From a virus, in IMG/VR virus record IMGVR_UViG_3300020447_000001, positions 52,383 to 116,382 of that record: a stretch of 64,000 bases of DNA; one strand, given 5' to 3'. Positions 39,947 to 49,060 of the stretch are shown one piece after another. Numbering within the stretch: position 1 is the stretch's first letter; every line of letters starts with the position of its first letter. The position numbers were made by a program, and so were the translations under genes. Below the pieces are notes generated by a model. That model was not told where the DNA came from. It did no database searches and saw nothing but the letters and a program-made list of their open reading frames with translations.

Positions 39947-42900
39947 ATGGCAAGAATTCGTAGAAATCTGGCGATTGACAATAGGGCTTCTCCTTCGGGT
40001 GGTGCTATGTCTAAGTCAGCGTTGAGTTACCAGAAAACGTACAATAAGCTTCGCAAGGCCGTTGAAGATTCTAGTATGTATCCGTTGAATGCGCCAGGGA
40101 TGCCTGTACCTCCTCCTGGTGGTTGTTTTGTTTCCTTAGCAAAAGGATTAGGAGACAATGAAACTTCTATAGCTGAAAAGACTCGCGGCGGTAAAAAAGT
40201 AACTGAATTCACACCAAGCGAGCTATTAGATCGGTTGTACGTTGAAGCGTTACGCAAGCCGAATTTTCAGTGCAAGGTTTCTGTGGGACCACATAGAGAA
40301 CAGCTAGCTTCTTTTGTTCCAGGGCATATTTGGAGTCAGAATCTAGATGTAGTGGACGCTGTAGATGGACCACATCCTGCGGATGTGATGATCATTGGCA
40401 AGATGCCGTGGCGAGAAGAGGTTCGTGAAGGTCGTAATTTGTGGGGTGACACTGGTGTATTGTTGCGTGAAATTTTAACCGAGCTTCGAATTTGTGGCTG
40501 GGCTAATTGGTATGTGACTAACGTTCTTAAGTTTATGCCTCCGGATTACTCCACACGCATTAAAGCTTCGTGGATTAAGGATTGTCTTCCTCTGTTGCAT
40601 CAAGAGTTACGTATTGTTAGGCCTAAATATATTTTGTGTCTTGGTACGGATGCGAGTAAAGCTCTTCTGGGAACCAAATATTCTGTGACGCACATGGAAG
40701 GTCGTGTCGAAGATCTCTCGTTTCCTACGGCGTTTGATCAGAAAGATCCTGAAGGAGACCGCACACATACAGCTAAAGTTATGACTGTGGTACATCCAGC
40801 ACAGGTATCTCGTGATCCATCTTCACGTCGGCAGCTGGAGCGTGGACTGGGACGTTTTGGGCAGCTTATTCGAGGGGTAAACCCAGCAGGAGAAGAAGAG
40901 GATTTAGATCATCGAACTATTAGCAGTGTTGGTGATCTTTTTCATACACTCGTTGAAATTGAAAAAGATCCTGTGTTCCGTAAATCTAATGTTATTGCGG
41001 TGGATGCAGAGTGGCATGGAAATCATCCTGGTAACGAGGGAAGTTATTTGAGAACGGTTCAGTTTTCGTGGTTACCTAAGAAGTCGGTTGGTGTCTGTTT
41101 GACTGGCCCAGGAGGCAAATCTGTTTTTGATCCAGACATTAAAGCTTGTATGTATTTGCTTACAGAGTTCTTTTGTGGGGGGGAGCTTTATGGGCATAAG
41201 TTCCGTAAGAAACGAGTAGTGGGTCATTTCTTTAACGCGGATCTCGAGTGGCTTGTGCATTACGGGTTAGATCTTCGTAACGAGTTTGCGGCACCACTTT
41301 ATGACTTAGAACTCGCAGACGAGGATAAGAATTCGTTACGGTACAAACACTACGCTTCCCTTGGGTTTAAGGCAGATGATGCGGTACCTGCTTGGTACCG
41401 TACGAAATATGAGGGTGGAGCCGATACAGGTTTAATGGCGCACGCTATTGAAGAGACAGCTCAATATAAGTTGGAGTCTCTTGCAATTCGTTACACTACA
41501 TGCCCTCGATACGACTCCGATTTGAGCGACTGGAAAACGTCTTATTGCAAGGAGCAAGGGTTATCTTCTAAGGACTTGGAGGGGTACGGAGAGTGCCCAG
41601 ACGAAGTACTTTTACCATACGGTATTTACGATGCGGACGTAACGCTTCGTCTCTTCTACGAGTTTGATGTTCTTCTTGACAGTGATTACGAGGGTAATAA
41701 TTGTCGAGAGGCGTTCTGGGAAAGTCAGATAGCTGCTCCGGCAGTCTTGGAGATACACCAGAGTGGAGTTCGTCTAGATATGGAGCGTGTCGAATCGCTA
41801 ACAATAGCTTTCCTCGCTGCTCGTGAGGAAAAGGTAGAGAAACTTCGAGAGTTGATTAGCTGGTCAGAGTTCAATCCGAGGTCGTTGATTCAGGTGCGTG
41901 AGTTTCTGTACGGTGTCAAGTTAAACGGTAAGAAGACGGAGGACGGGCAGCCTGTGCGAGTGAGCCCCGCTGATGCGTTGCGTTTGAATTTAGAGCCTTT
42001 GTTCGATACGTCGAAACCACCTAAGCCTTGGACAGATATTCGTGTTAAAGGCAAGGAGGATGAGCATACCCCTTCGACGGGAAAACAAGCTTTAGCTTTG
42101 CTAGCGCAAGACGCGTATGACGTGCAGTACGATTTAAAGGATTCTCTTACGGCTGCTGACTACATTAATATGCTGAGGGACTATCGTTTTCTAGACCAAG
42201 TCGTAAAGACTGTTCTTCGCCCTCCTGAGATGTTGGATGACGAGTTCGTTAGAGATGAGGATGACGAGCTTGTTTATAAAGAAGGACTAGCTGGTCATAT
42301 GTGCGACGATGGTCGTGTCCGAACGCATATTTATCAAACTAAGGAAACAGGTAGGTGGGCTTCTGCACGCCCTAACTTGCAGAATATCAGTAAGAGCCGG
42401 GATAACGATTACAAGCGATTACTTGGCGATCGATATAAAAACAAGTTGAGGAGTGTTATGTGTGCTTCTCCGGGATGTGTGCTGGTTGAGGCAGATTATA
42501 TTGGGGCGGAATTATTTGGAATGGCGATTATGTCTAATGATCGTCGTATGATAGATCACGCACAACGTAATCAGCTTGGCGAGTCGCACCCTGAGTTTTA
42601 CGACATTCACTCGAATGTTGCGAAGTTATCGTTTGGTTTAGAGTGTGAGCCTACTAAATCTGCTATGGCGGCTATTGATAAGTCACATCTTCGCATAGTG
42701 GCTAAGAGCGTGATATTCGGTATTGCATATGGTCGAGGGGCTAAAGCAATTGCCATGGCAGCTAAGGAGCAGGGCATTAGCGTGAGTATTGATGATGCGC
42801 AGCGCATTGTCGACACGATTTTTTACATGTACCCAGGGCTAAAGCCGTTTTTTGCTGAGTGCCAAGATAGGGCCAACAGAAAACCTCGCCAGAATAGCGA

Positions 42901-43387
42901 AGTAAATTATGAGGGGTGGTTAGTTAACTGTTTTGGCCGGTATAGGCGGTTTCCCCCGGTGGCAGAAGACGATCGTGGGTTGCAAGGCGAATTTGGTAGA
43001 CAAGCTATGAACTTCCCTATACAGTCAATGATCGCCAGTGTAGTTTCTCGTGCGATGGGTTATCTATATCAGGCGCGTTTAGATACAGGTGACCCTGGTT
43101 TGTTTAAGGTTTTGTTGCAGATCCATGACGCTGTTTTGTTGGAGGTGCCTTATGAAAATGTGAAGTTTGTGGCGGAGGAAATATTACCTTTTGCCATGCG
43201 GGAATGCGTTCCGATTTACCCTACTGATTTAGATGGAGCGGCTACCACCAAGGAGCCTTACTATTTAGGTATTGAGGCAGACATGATGTTGCATTGGGGT
43301 GAGACTCTTTCTACAGAGAAAGCACAGAAACTAGGTTTGCCTACGGGTACTTCTACAAAGAACGGAATGGTTATGAACTACACTTAA
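39947..43387 (+). CDS. UDG-like domain fused to family A DNA polymerase
   Basis: A 1146-residue protein; ATG at 39947 behind GGAAGG. Residues about 100-290 match the uracil-DNA glycosylase superfamily (VMIIGKMPW, WYVTNVLKFMPP, YILCLGTDA, VVHPAQVS). Residues about 330-600 are a 3'-5' exonuclease (VDAEWHG, HFFNADLEWL, YGIYDADVTLRL). The C-terminal half is a Pol I core: motif A EADYIGAELFG near 848-858, motif B KSVIFGIAYG near 917-926 and motif C QIHDAV near 1058-1063 (Ala instead of the common Glu). SPO1 polymerase has the same fusion. The UDG part may read uracil but its catalytic status is untested. Confidence 0.9.
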   Translation: MARIRRNLAIDNRASPSGGAMSKSALSYQKTYNKLRKAVEDSSMYPLNAPGMPVPPPGGCFVSLAKGLGDNETSIAEKTRGGKKVTEFTPSELLDRLYVEALRKPNFQCKVSVGPHREQLASFVPGHIWSQNLDVVDAVDGPHPADVMIIGKMPWREEVREGRNLWGDTGVLLREILTELRICGWANWYVTNVLKFMPPDYSTRIKASWIKDCLPLLHQELRIVRPKYILCLGTDASKALLGTKYSVTHMEGRVEDLSFPTAFDQKDPEGDRTHTAKVMTVVHPAQVSRDPSSRRQLERGLGRFGQLIRGVNPAGEEEDLDHRTISSVGDLFHTLVEIEKDPVFRKSNVIAVDAEWHGNHPGNEGSYLRTVQFSWLPKKSVGVCLTGPGGKSVFDPDIKACMYLLTEFFCGGELYGHKFRKKRVVGHFFNADLEWLVHYGLDLRNEFAAPLYDLELADEDKNSLRYKHYASLGFKADDAVPAWYRTKYEGGADTGLMAHAIEETAQYKLESLAIRYTTCPRYDSDLSDWKTSYCKEQGLSSKDLEGYGECPDEVLLPYGIYDADVTLRLFYEFDVLLDSDYEGNNCREAFWESQIAAPAVLEIHQSGVRLDMERVESLTIAFLAAREEKVEKLRELISWSEFNPRSLIQVREFLYGVKLNGKKTEDGQPVRVSPADALRLNLEPLFDTSKPPKPWTDIRVKGKEDEHTPSTGKQALALLAQDAYDVQYDLKDSLTAADYINMLRDYRFLDQVVKTVLRPPEMLDDEFVRDEDDELVYKEGLAGHMCDDGRVRTHIYQTKETGRWASARPNLQNISKSRDNDYKRLLGDRYKNKLRSVMCASPGCVLVEADYIGAELFGMAIMSNDRRMIDHAQRNQLGESHPEFYDIHSNVAKLSFGLECEPTKSAMAAIDKSHLRIVAKSVIFGIAYGRGAKAIAMAAKEQGISVSIDDAQRIVDTIFYMYPGLKPFFAECQDRANRKPRQNSEVNYEGWLVNCFGRYRRFPPVAEDDRGLQGEFGRQAMNFPIQSMIASVVSRAMGYLYQARLDTGDPGLFKVLLQIHDAVLLEVPYENVKFVAEEILPFAMRECVPIYPTDLDGAATTKEPYYLGIEADMMLHWGETLSTEKAQKLGLPTGTSTKNGMVMNYT

Positions 43388-43399
43388 CGAGGATTATAC

Positions 43400-44086
43400 A
43401 TGTTTATCGTCATAGAAGGAGTTGACGGTTCGGGTAAGGGTACGCAGACAAAACGTCTTTTTGCGTACCTAGCCTCCCAAGGCAAGGATGTGGCTCAGTT
43501 TTCTTTTCCGCGTTACCAACAAACAGTACACGGAAAGTTAATTGGCGAGTATTTAAACGGGCAGTACGGTGATGTTCACATAAAGATCGGCAGCACGTTA
43601 TTTGCAGTGGATCGTTTTGAAACACGACCTGAGTTGGAAGCAAATCTAGCTGTGCGAGATTACGTTCTCTGTGATCGTTGGTGCCCTTCAAATGTTGCGT
43701 ATAGCTGCGCCAAGGTACCGGATGAGGAGGCCATGGATTTGGCAGTTCATCTAGATAAGGTAGATTACGATGTTTTTGGTCAGCCTGTGCCTGACCTAAT
43801 TATTCACCTAGACATTTCGATAAAAAACAGTGCTGAGCTGGTTGCGAAGAAGGCAGAGCGATGTTACACTACTCGTGATGCTGATGTATACGAATCTGAT
43901 CATGATTTTCAAAAGAAGGTCGCTAAGAATTACCGCTCACTGGTTAGACAAACCACACGTTACCGAAAATGGGTAACGATCGAATTGGAGCGTAACGGTC
44001 ACCTCTTAGATGAAGACGCTGTCTTCGGGAAAATCATATCTGCTGTAGAACGCATCGAAAATGAGCTTAGCAATGAAAAAAATTGA
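43400..44086 (+). CDS. tmk: Thymidylate kinase
   Basis: A 228-residue enzyme with P-loop EGVDGSGKGTQ near residues 6-16, DRFE near 70 and LCDRWCPSNVAY (DR-x-Tyr/Trp type LID region) near 92-103. It phosphorylates dTMP to dTDP. Length agrees with the family. It lies between the polymerase and a putative ssDNA-binding protein. Confidence 0.85.
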   Translation: MFIVIEGVDGSGKGTQTKRLFAYLASQGKDVAQFSFPRYQQTVHGKLIGEYLNGQYGDVHIKIGSTLFAVDRFETRPELEANLAVRDYVLCDRWCPSNVAYSCAKVPDEEAMDLAVHLDKVDYDVFGQPVPDLIIHLDISIKNSAELVAKKAERCYTTRDADVYESDHDFQKKVAKNYRSLVRQTTRYRKWVTIELERNGHLLDEDAVFGKIISAVERIENELSNEKN

Positions 44087-44104
44087 AAAAATGAGGAGAA
44101 AAAA

Positions 44105-45796
44105 ATGGCTAAAAAATTTAGTGGTAAGATTAAGGCACGAAAAACTAACACAGCGGAGAATCGCGCTTTAAAGACAGACGAAGAAAGCGCGATGTCAGTT
44201 TCTACGCCACGCGGCGATCATACGATTAATCCTAGTCTTACAAACGTTCGTCTGGAGCGTTTAGGTCGCTGCTATCGAGGCGGCAAAGCTGCGATTCGTA
44301 TTTGGAATACGTTAACCTCTACGAATCCCAGCGAGTCTTTAGACCCAGGCCGTGTTGGTCCTCGTCAGGATCAGCTTGGTGGAATGTCAATTTACGGGCC
44401 GTGTGCAGTAGCGCCGTGGGTTGGCATCACAAACGATGACATACCTAATTGTAAGTCGGAGGTGTTTAGCGCTATTATTAGTCGCCAAACGCCGTCTACA
44501 CGTTCGTTGCGGTATAAGAAAGATACGTATAACGTTGAGAAGGAAAACGTAGCTTTCTGGAATCTACCGTATGCGACGTTTTACCATAACTGTACGAACG
44601 CTTATGACGCTGGTGAGTTCGGTTCTGGAGGCGCATGGGATTCCAAGTGGAACCGACTTATGAAAGGCGGGATGTCTAGTTCTGGTAACTTTCGGGAATC
44701 TGCAATTGCGACTATGAAAAATCGCTATTTTGCGGTTTGTCATATTTATGAGTTAGGCGAGACGATGAATACAACTCGCTTGACTTATACTAACCGTGAT
44801 CAACAAGTTGAAGTTGTTGACCGGAATGGGCCTTTTGGTCTAGCAGAAGGTGATCCGCTTTACGTTCTGTGGATGTCGTCTGATTGCGGCAGCAAAATTC
44901 TTGAGCTGTGCCAACGGCAAAAAGAAGATTGGTCTGGTGATCCAGACGAGAATCCTGCTGGTTTGTATCGTTACGGTGATCCTTGCGGCACTTTTAATGC
45001 TGAGACTGGGGCTATCAGCGGTGGAAATATTTTCACTATTTTTAACCCGAAGGTCTGGCAGCCGGATAACACAAAGAATTCCACGTGGAATGGTGTTGTA
45101 CCTGGAAAAGATGATGTGGCTAGTTACCAGGTTAAGGTAAATCCGAGTTACACTGCGGATAGCGGTGTTAAGTATTCTGCTTCAATGACAGCGGACGAAG
45201 CGGGACAAATTTTTGAGAAGAATTTGTTCGGTTGGAAGGAAGATGGAGACGATGACGATTCCTATCTTCTCCATGAAACTTCTGTTGAAGAGGAAGCAAC
45301 TTTAACCGCGCGTGCGTTTGCGGACGTGCCTAAGTTGATCGAGTTTGCTTGGATGTCGAATCCTGAGTATCTCCAGTACGATTCGGTGCAAGCAGTTGTT
45401 AAGTCACGTAGCCAGTTCGTTATGCCAAAAGAAGCTTTTGAAGAAGAGAAAGCTTTTGCCGACATTGCCGAGGAGCCTGAAGTGCTTGCTCCTGTTGAAG
45501 TTGGTGACGTTTCCCCGGCGCTAAATACGACTCCAGACGATGAGTTTGAGGGTGGTGAGATCGAAGCGGAAGGGGCCACGGCGGCTACTGACGGAGATTT
45601 TGATGACATGGCGTCTGCGTTTAGTAGCGATTTTGAAGAAGATAAAACGTCTTCCGATGAGTTCGACCCAGAAGAAGAGTCTTCTGACATTGAAACTGCC
45701 ATGGAAACGAGTATGAGTAAGGCAAATAGTGCTTTAGCTAAAACCAAGAGTACGAAGCGAACTAGTCCGAAACGCAAGCTTAAGCGTCGTAGTTAA
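44105..45796 (+). CDS. Possible ssDNA-binding protein with acidic then basic tail
   Basis: A 563-residue protein. A globular region of about 430 residues is followed by an acidic Ser/Asp/Glu-rich stretch and a very basic end (KRTSPKRKLKRRS). Location between thymidylate kinase and the RecA-like gene, plus an acidic C-terminal region as in T4 gp32, suggests a ssDNA-binding protein. No OB-fold motif could be identified by eye, so this is inference from context and composition. A strong terminator follows. Confidence 0.45.
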   Translation: MAKKFSGKIKARKTNTAENRALKTDEESAMSVSTPRGDHTINPSLTNVRLERLGRCYRGGKAAIRIWNTLTSTNPSESLDPGRVGPRQDQLGGMSIYGPCAVAPWVGITNDDIPNCKSEVFSAIISRQTPSTRSLRYKKDTYNVEKENVAFWNLPYATFYHNCTNAYDAGEFGSGGAWDSKWNRLMKGGMSSSGNFRESAIATMKNRYFAVCHIYELGETMNTTRLTYTNRDQQVEVVDRNGPFGLAEGDPLYVLWMSSDCGSKILELCQRQKEDWSGDPDENPAGLYRYGDPCGTFNAETGAISGGNIFTIFNPKVWQPDNTKNSTWNGVVPGKDDVASYQVKVNPSYTADSGVKYSASMTADEAGQIFEKNLFGWKEDGDDDDSYLLHETSVEEEATLTARAFADVPKLIEFAWMSNPEYLQYDSVQAVVKSRSQFVMPKEAFEEEKAFADIAEEPEVLAPVEVGDVSPALNTTPDDEFEGGEIEAEGATAATDGDFDDMASAFSSDFEEDKTSSDEFDPEEESSDIETAMETSMSKANSALAKTKSTKRTSPKRKLKRRS

Positions 45797-45811
45797 TACG
45801 GTTCTTTTTTT

Positions 45812-45851
45812 AAGGTAGAGGGGACGCTCTAGGTCCCCCTACCTTTTTTTT
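45812..45851 (+). terminator. Intrinsic terminator
   Basis: AAGGTAG and GGGGAC pair with GTCCCC and CTACCTT around a 7-base loop, with one A-C mismatch, followed by a run of eight T. Confidence 0.9.
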
Positions 45852-45866
45852 GTTTTGAGGGGAATT

Positions 45867-47309
45867 ATGGGTAAAAAACGAAATAGTAAACCTGACTTTG
45901 ACAAGGAGATGGATGCTCTTTTGAGTTCATCTCCGGAGGATGACAAACATCTTCTTCCGAAGGAGACGGCAGAAACCACGAATATAGCTAAACCGTCAGG
46001 TTATTCTTATCCTGGCAAGACTCCGAAGACTTCAAAGAAGAAGAGAGCAGACTTAAGTGTGCAATGGAATGCAGATAATCGATCAAAGTCACTTGATGCC
46101 ATGATGGATGGTATGACACGGACTGCTCGCCAGACATTTAATGCAGACTCAGTGTTTGGATCGACTGAAGACTTTGCGCAGGTTGTTGTTGGTATTCCAT
46201 TGGGTAGTCTAGCGTTCGAGTATCTCACTGGTAATGACGTGTGGCCGTTGAGTTCACTAGCGCAGCTTTCTGGAAGATGGGGTACGTGTAAATCTACGCT
46301 TGCGTATGAGATATTTCGTTGGTTTTATGAGTTTGGCGGGAGAAGCGTTCATTTAGATACTGAGAGTAAATATAACCCTCAGCTGTGCGCAAATGTGATG
46401 CGGTATGGAGACGATGACCGCGCAGTTATTTACAATCGTTGTGAGTCGCTTGAGGATTGGCAGAGGCGGCTAGAGTTTTATGTTTCGCAGTTTAAGGCTG
46501 GCATGCTGGGAACCGCAGCTGAGCCCGGTCCTGGTAAGGTGATCCCTGTCGTTTTTGGTGTTGATAGCCTGAAAGCAGCTAGTAGCGAAGAGCGACAAGA
46601 GAAAATAAAGAAGCGAGGACACGGGGAACGAGGGTTCCCGATTGAAGCACTTAAGAACAGCGACTTTCTGTCGGGATGGAAAACGGAGCTTGATTACTGG
46701 CCTTTCAGCCTTATTCTAGTTAATCATCTCAAGGAGAAGACGGACGATCTCGGTAGGACGACTGAGTATACTCCTGGGGGTGAGTTAGTTAGCTTTTTAG
46801 AGACGTATGAGATTCGTACTTCTCTGTGGAGCAAACGAATTGCTAACAGTCAGTTTGAGGGTGTTGGTGTGAGGTTGACATGCGCGAAGAATTCTCTAGC
46901 GCCCACTAATCGACGTGTGAGAACACGGTTTATTTGGTGGACAGAGATGGACGAGAAAGGTGAGCCTCAGCAATATCACGTTTGGGATTGGAACTGGGCA
47001 ACTGTTGCAATGCTGCACGAGATCATGACAATCCACAAGGGTCCAGAGAAGGGGAGGCTAAAGAACCTGGGCTGGTCGATGGATGTTAAAAGCCCGAGTG
47101 CTGACCTTGAGTGTTTAGCTAGCGTTCCGCTATTAGGAATGAAGAAGGGCGAGTTTTTGCCTTGGCAAGAGGTTGGTGGAATGATTCACGAATCTCAGGA
47201 AGTAATGACATTGTTGCGTAAGGGACTTGGTATAGAAGTACGTCGCACGATGTCTCTGGGCGATAACTACGAAACTATCTACAGGGGCGAGCAAGCAAAA
47301 ATGAGGTAA
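45867..47309 (+). CDS. RecA/UvsX-like recombinase
   Basis: A 480-residue protein. ATG at 45867 behind GAGGGGAAT. Walker A-like GRWGTCKST near 136-144, again with Cys in place of the second Gly, a LDTESKYNP segment near 168 and a Walker B-like VVFGVDSLKA near 230. The first 100 residues are charged and disordered. It probably forms the recombinase filament for strand exchange, like T4 UvsX, but the altered P-loop must be kept in mind. Confidence 0.7.
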   Translation: MGKKRNSKPDFDKEMDALLSSSPEDDKHLLPKETAETTNIAKPSGYSYPGKTPKTSKKKRADLSVQWNADNRSKSLDAMMDGMTRTARQTFNADSVFGSTEDFAQVVVGIPLGSLAFEYLTGNDVWPLSSLAQLSGRWGTCKSTLAYEIFRWFYEFGGRSVHLDTESKYNPQLCANVMRYGDDDRAVIYNRCESLEDWQRRLEFYVSQFKAGMLGTAAEPGPGKVIPVVFGVDSLKAASSEERQEKIKKRGHGERGFPIEALKNSDFLSGWKTELDYWPFSLILVNHLKEKTDDLGRTTEYTPGGELVSFLETYEIRTSLWSKRIANSQFEGVGVRLTCAKNSLAPTNRRVRTRFIWWTEMDEKGEPQQYHVWDWNWATVAMLHEIMTIHKGPEKGRLKNLGWSMDVKSPSADLECLASVPLLGMKKGEFLPWQEVGGMIHESQEVMTLLRKGLGIEVRRTMSLGDNYETIYRGEQAKMR

Positions 47310-47311
47310 CA

Positions 47312-47899
47312 ATGAGTGATTCTGAACATCCACTTTCTCCGTTAACTTCTAAGCTTGACGTACCTCATTATGACGACACGGATATGCGTGCCTTAAAATG
47401 GGAAACCACTAGGGTTGAGGCTACAGTGAGGCGACTGAAGTTACATAAAAATGTTTTGCATGAGCTTCGTAAGCAAGGAGGAGGTGAACTAACTTTTGAA
47501 GGATTCAACGACAGGTTTCCAAATTTTCCTGTCGTACTATTTGGGACTGCTCTTGCGGGGACGGAGCCCTTGCACAGGAATTCAGGGGCTATCCACCCCA
47601 TGTGGTTTAAGTCTTTTAGAAATTTGCCTTTCATCTCTTTTTACGAAGATGCTTTGCACGTGGCAGGGTCAGAAGGCCTGAGCGATACCGGTGGGCTTAG
47701 GCCTTTTGGTTTAGTTTTTCCTCGCAAAGGGTTCCGAGACGGGCTAATTCTTCACAATGGAGACTGGGAAGCGTTTACGGCAGACAACAGCAGTTTCCAT
47801 TTATTTAAGGGTAAGGATTTTACCTTACTTGTGCAGCCCTACGCTGCGTTTCTAGATCACGTTCGAGACGGGATAGCGTGGACTCCCATGGTCTCGTAA
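47312..47899 (+). CDS. Unknown 195-residue protein
   Basis: A mixed protein following the recombinase by two bases. No motif. The end lies in an intergenic palindrome. Confidence 0.5.
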   Translation: MSDSEHPLSPLTSKLDVPHYDDTDMRALKWETTRVEATVRRLKLHKNVLHELRKQGGGELTFEGFNDRFPNFPVVLFGTALAGTEPLHRNSGAIHPMWFKSFRNLPFISFYEDALHVAGSEGLSDTGGLRPFGLVFPRKGFRDGLILHNGDWEAFTADNSSFHLFKGKDFTLLVQPYAAFLDHVRDGIAWTPMVS

Positions 47900-47912
47900 A
47901 TAGTACTATTTA
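47897..47912. repeat. Intergenic palindrome variant
   Basis: TAAATAGTACTATTTA, a perfect 16-base palindrome overlapping the upstream stop and followed by AAGGAG of the next gene. Confidence 0.7.
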
Positions 47913-47923
47913 AGGAGTGTGTT

Positions 47924-48877
47924 ATGGCAGCAGTAGTAACAATTGAGGATAGCGGTCGGGGGGAGTTACTAAGTTCGATGCACAAGGAAACAGCGAAGGT
48001 AGCTAAGTATGGTTATCAGAAGCTAAGTCGGTTTGCGAATGCAGGCGTTCTTTTGTGTATTGAGCTTGGTTGTCAGATTGATCGGCTTACAGATAACGAA
48101 GCTGTGGCTGACGATGCTGTTGAGGTAACTAAACTTGCTGCTTACTGGGGTATTACTAATACCAATCAACTATACGAGTGGCGTAATACTGCCGCAGTAT
48201 TTTGTAAGACGACTGACGAGGAGACCGGCGAGATTGTTTATGATCAGAGTTTTATTTCTGATCAGACGCAGGATCCTCTGGTGAACGGAAAGTGTTTGCA
48301 GTTTGAGCATTTCAAGCACTTAGGTCGGGTTAGTAGTTCTAGGAAGCGAACTACGTTGTTAAATCAAACTCGCAAAAACGGCTGGTCGTCTAACGATTTG
48401 GCAAATGAGATCAAAGGATCGGTTGCGGACACTAGTAATAAGCGTAGTGCGGGTGGTCGTAAACCGGTGATTCCAGGCACGGTTTTTCAATTTGTTCAAA
48501 AGGCGTATACTCAGACGCTAAAGCTGGACAATTTTTTAATAGCTAGTGAGCCTGCGGTGTTGGACAAGTTTGAAGAAGTTTCAACCGACAAGGCTGACGA
48601 TAAGTTTATTGAGAAGATTGATAGCACTATTGGCGGTCTTGAGCATCTTCAGAAAACAATTCAACGTAATATTGACATCTTGTTAGACGGTCGTGATCGC
48701 GTAGTGACTGTTATAGAGAATACGATTGATCACGTTGAGTCGATTGATGCGGAAGACTCCGCAGAGGAGTATGTAACGGGTACGCAGATGGCAGCAAAAA
48801 TTCGGGAGGCTGTTACGCCTAAAAAGAAGAAGAAGACGGCGAAGAAACAGTTACGTCCTCGTAAGTCTAAGAAGTAA
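47924..48877 (+). CDS. Unknown protein with basic C-terminus
   Basis: A 317-residue protein behind AAGGAG. Mostly helical, ending KKKKKTAKKQLRPRKSKK, so DNA or RNA binding is plausible. No family recognised. Confidence 0.5.
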   Translation: MAAVVTIEDSGRGELLSSMHKETAKVAKYGYQKLSRFANAGVLLCIELGCQIDRLTDNEAVADDAVEVTKLAAYWGITNTNQLYEWRNTAAVFCKTTDEETGEIVYDQSFISDQTQDPLVNGKCLQFEHFKHLGRVSSSRKRTTLLNQTRKNGWSSNDLANEIKGSVADTSNKRSAGGRKPVIPGTVFQFVQKAYTQTLKLDNFLIASEPAVLDKFEEVSTDKADDKFIEKIDSTIGGLEHLQKTIQRNIDILLDGRDRVVTVIENTIDHVESIDAEDSAEEYVTGTQMAAKIREAVTPKKKKKTAKKQLRPRKSKK

Positions 48878-48946
48878 TATTGTTGCGGGGGTCCTGGTAA
48901 GTTCCTTGGCGGGGGCTTATTGGGACTAATTTGTCTCAAAGTAGGT

Positions 48947-49060
48947 ATGGCAGTTGGACCGTTATGCACAACCGTCGGGCTGATTGTCTGCCTGCTTTGG
49001 GCATTTTACAGGGTGTTTAATGTTCAGTATATGCACAATGACGTATGGAGATCATCCTGA
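48947..49060 (+). CDS. Possible tiny membrane protein
   Basis: An in-frame stretch upstream of and overlapping the next gene encodes a 37-residue protein starting MAVGPLCTTVGLIVCLLWAF, with one hydrophobic segment. No good ribosome site was seen and the frame could extend further upstream without a start. It may be chance. Confidence 0.3.
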   Translation: MAVGPLCTTVGLIVCLLWAFYRVFNVQYMHNDVWRSS

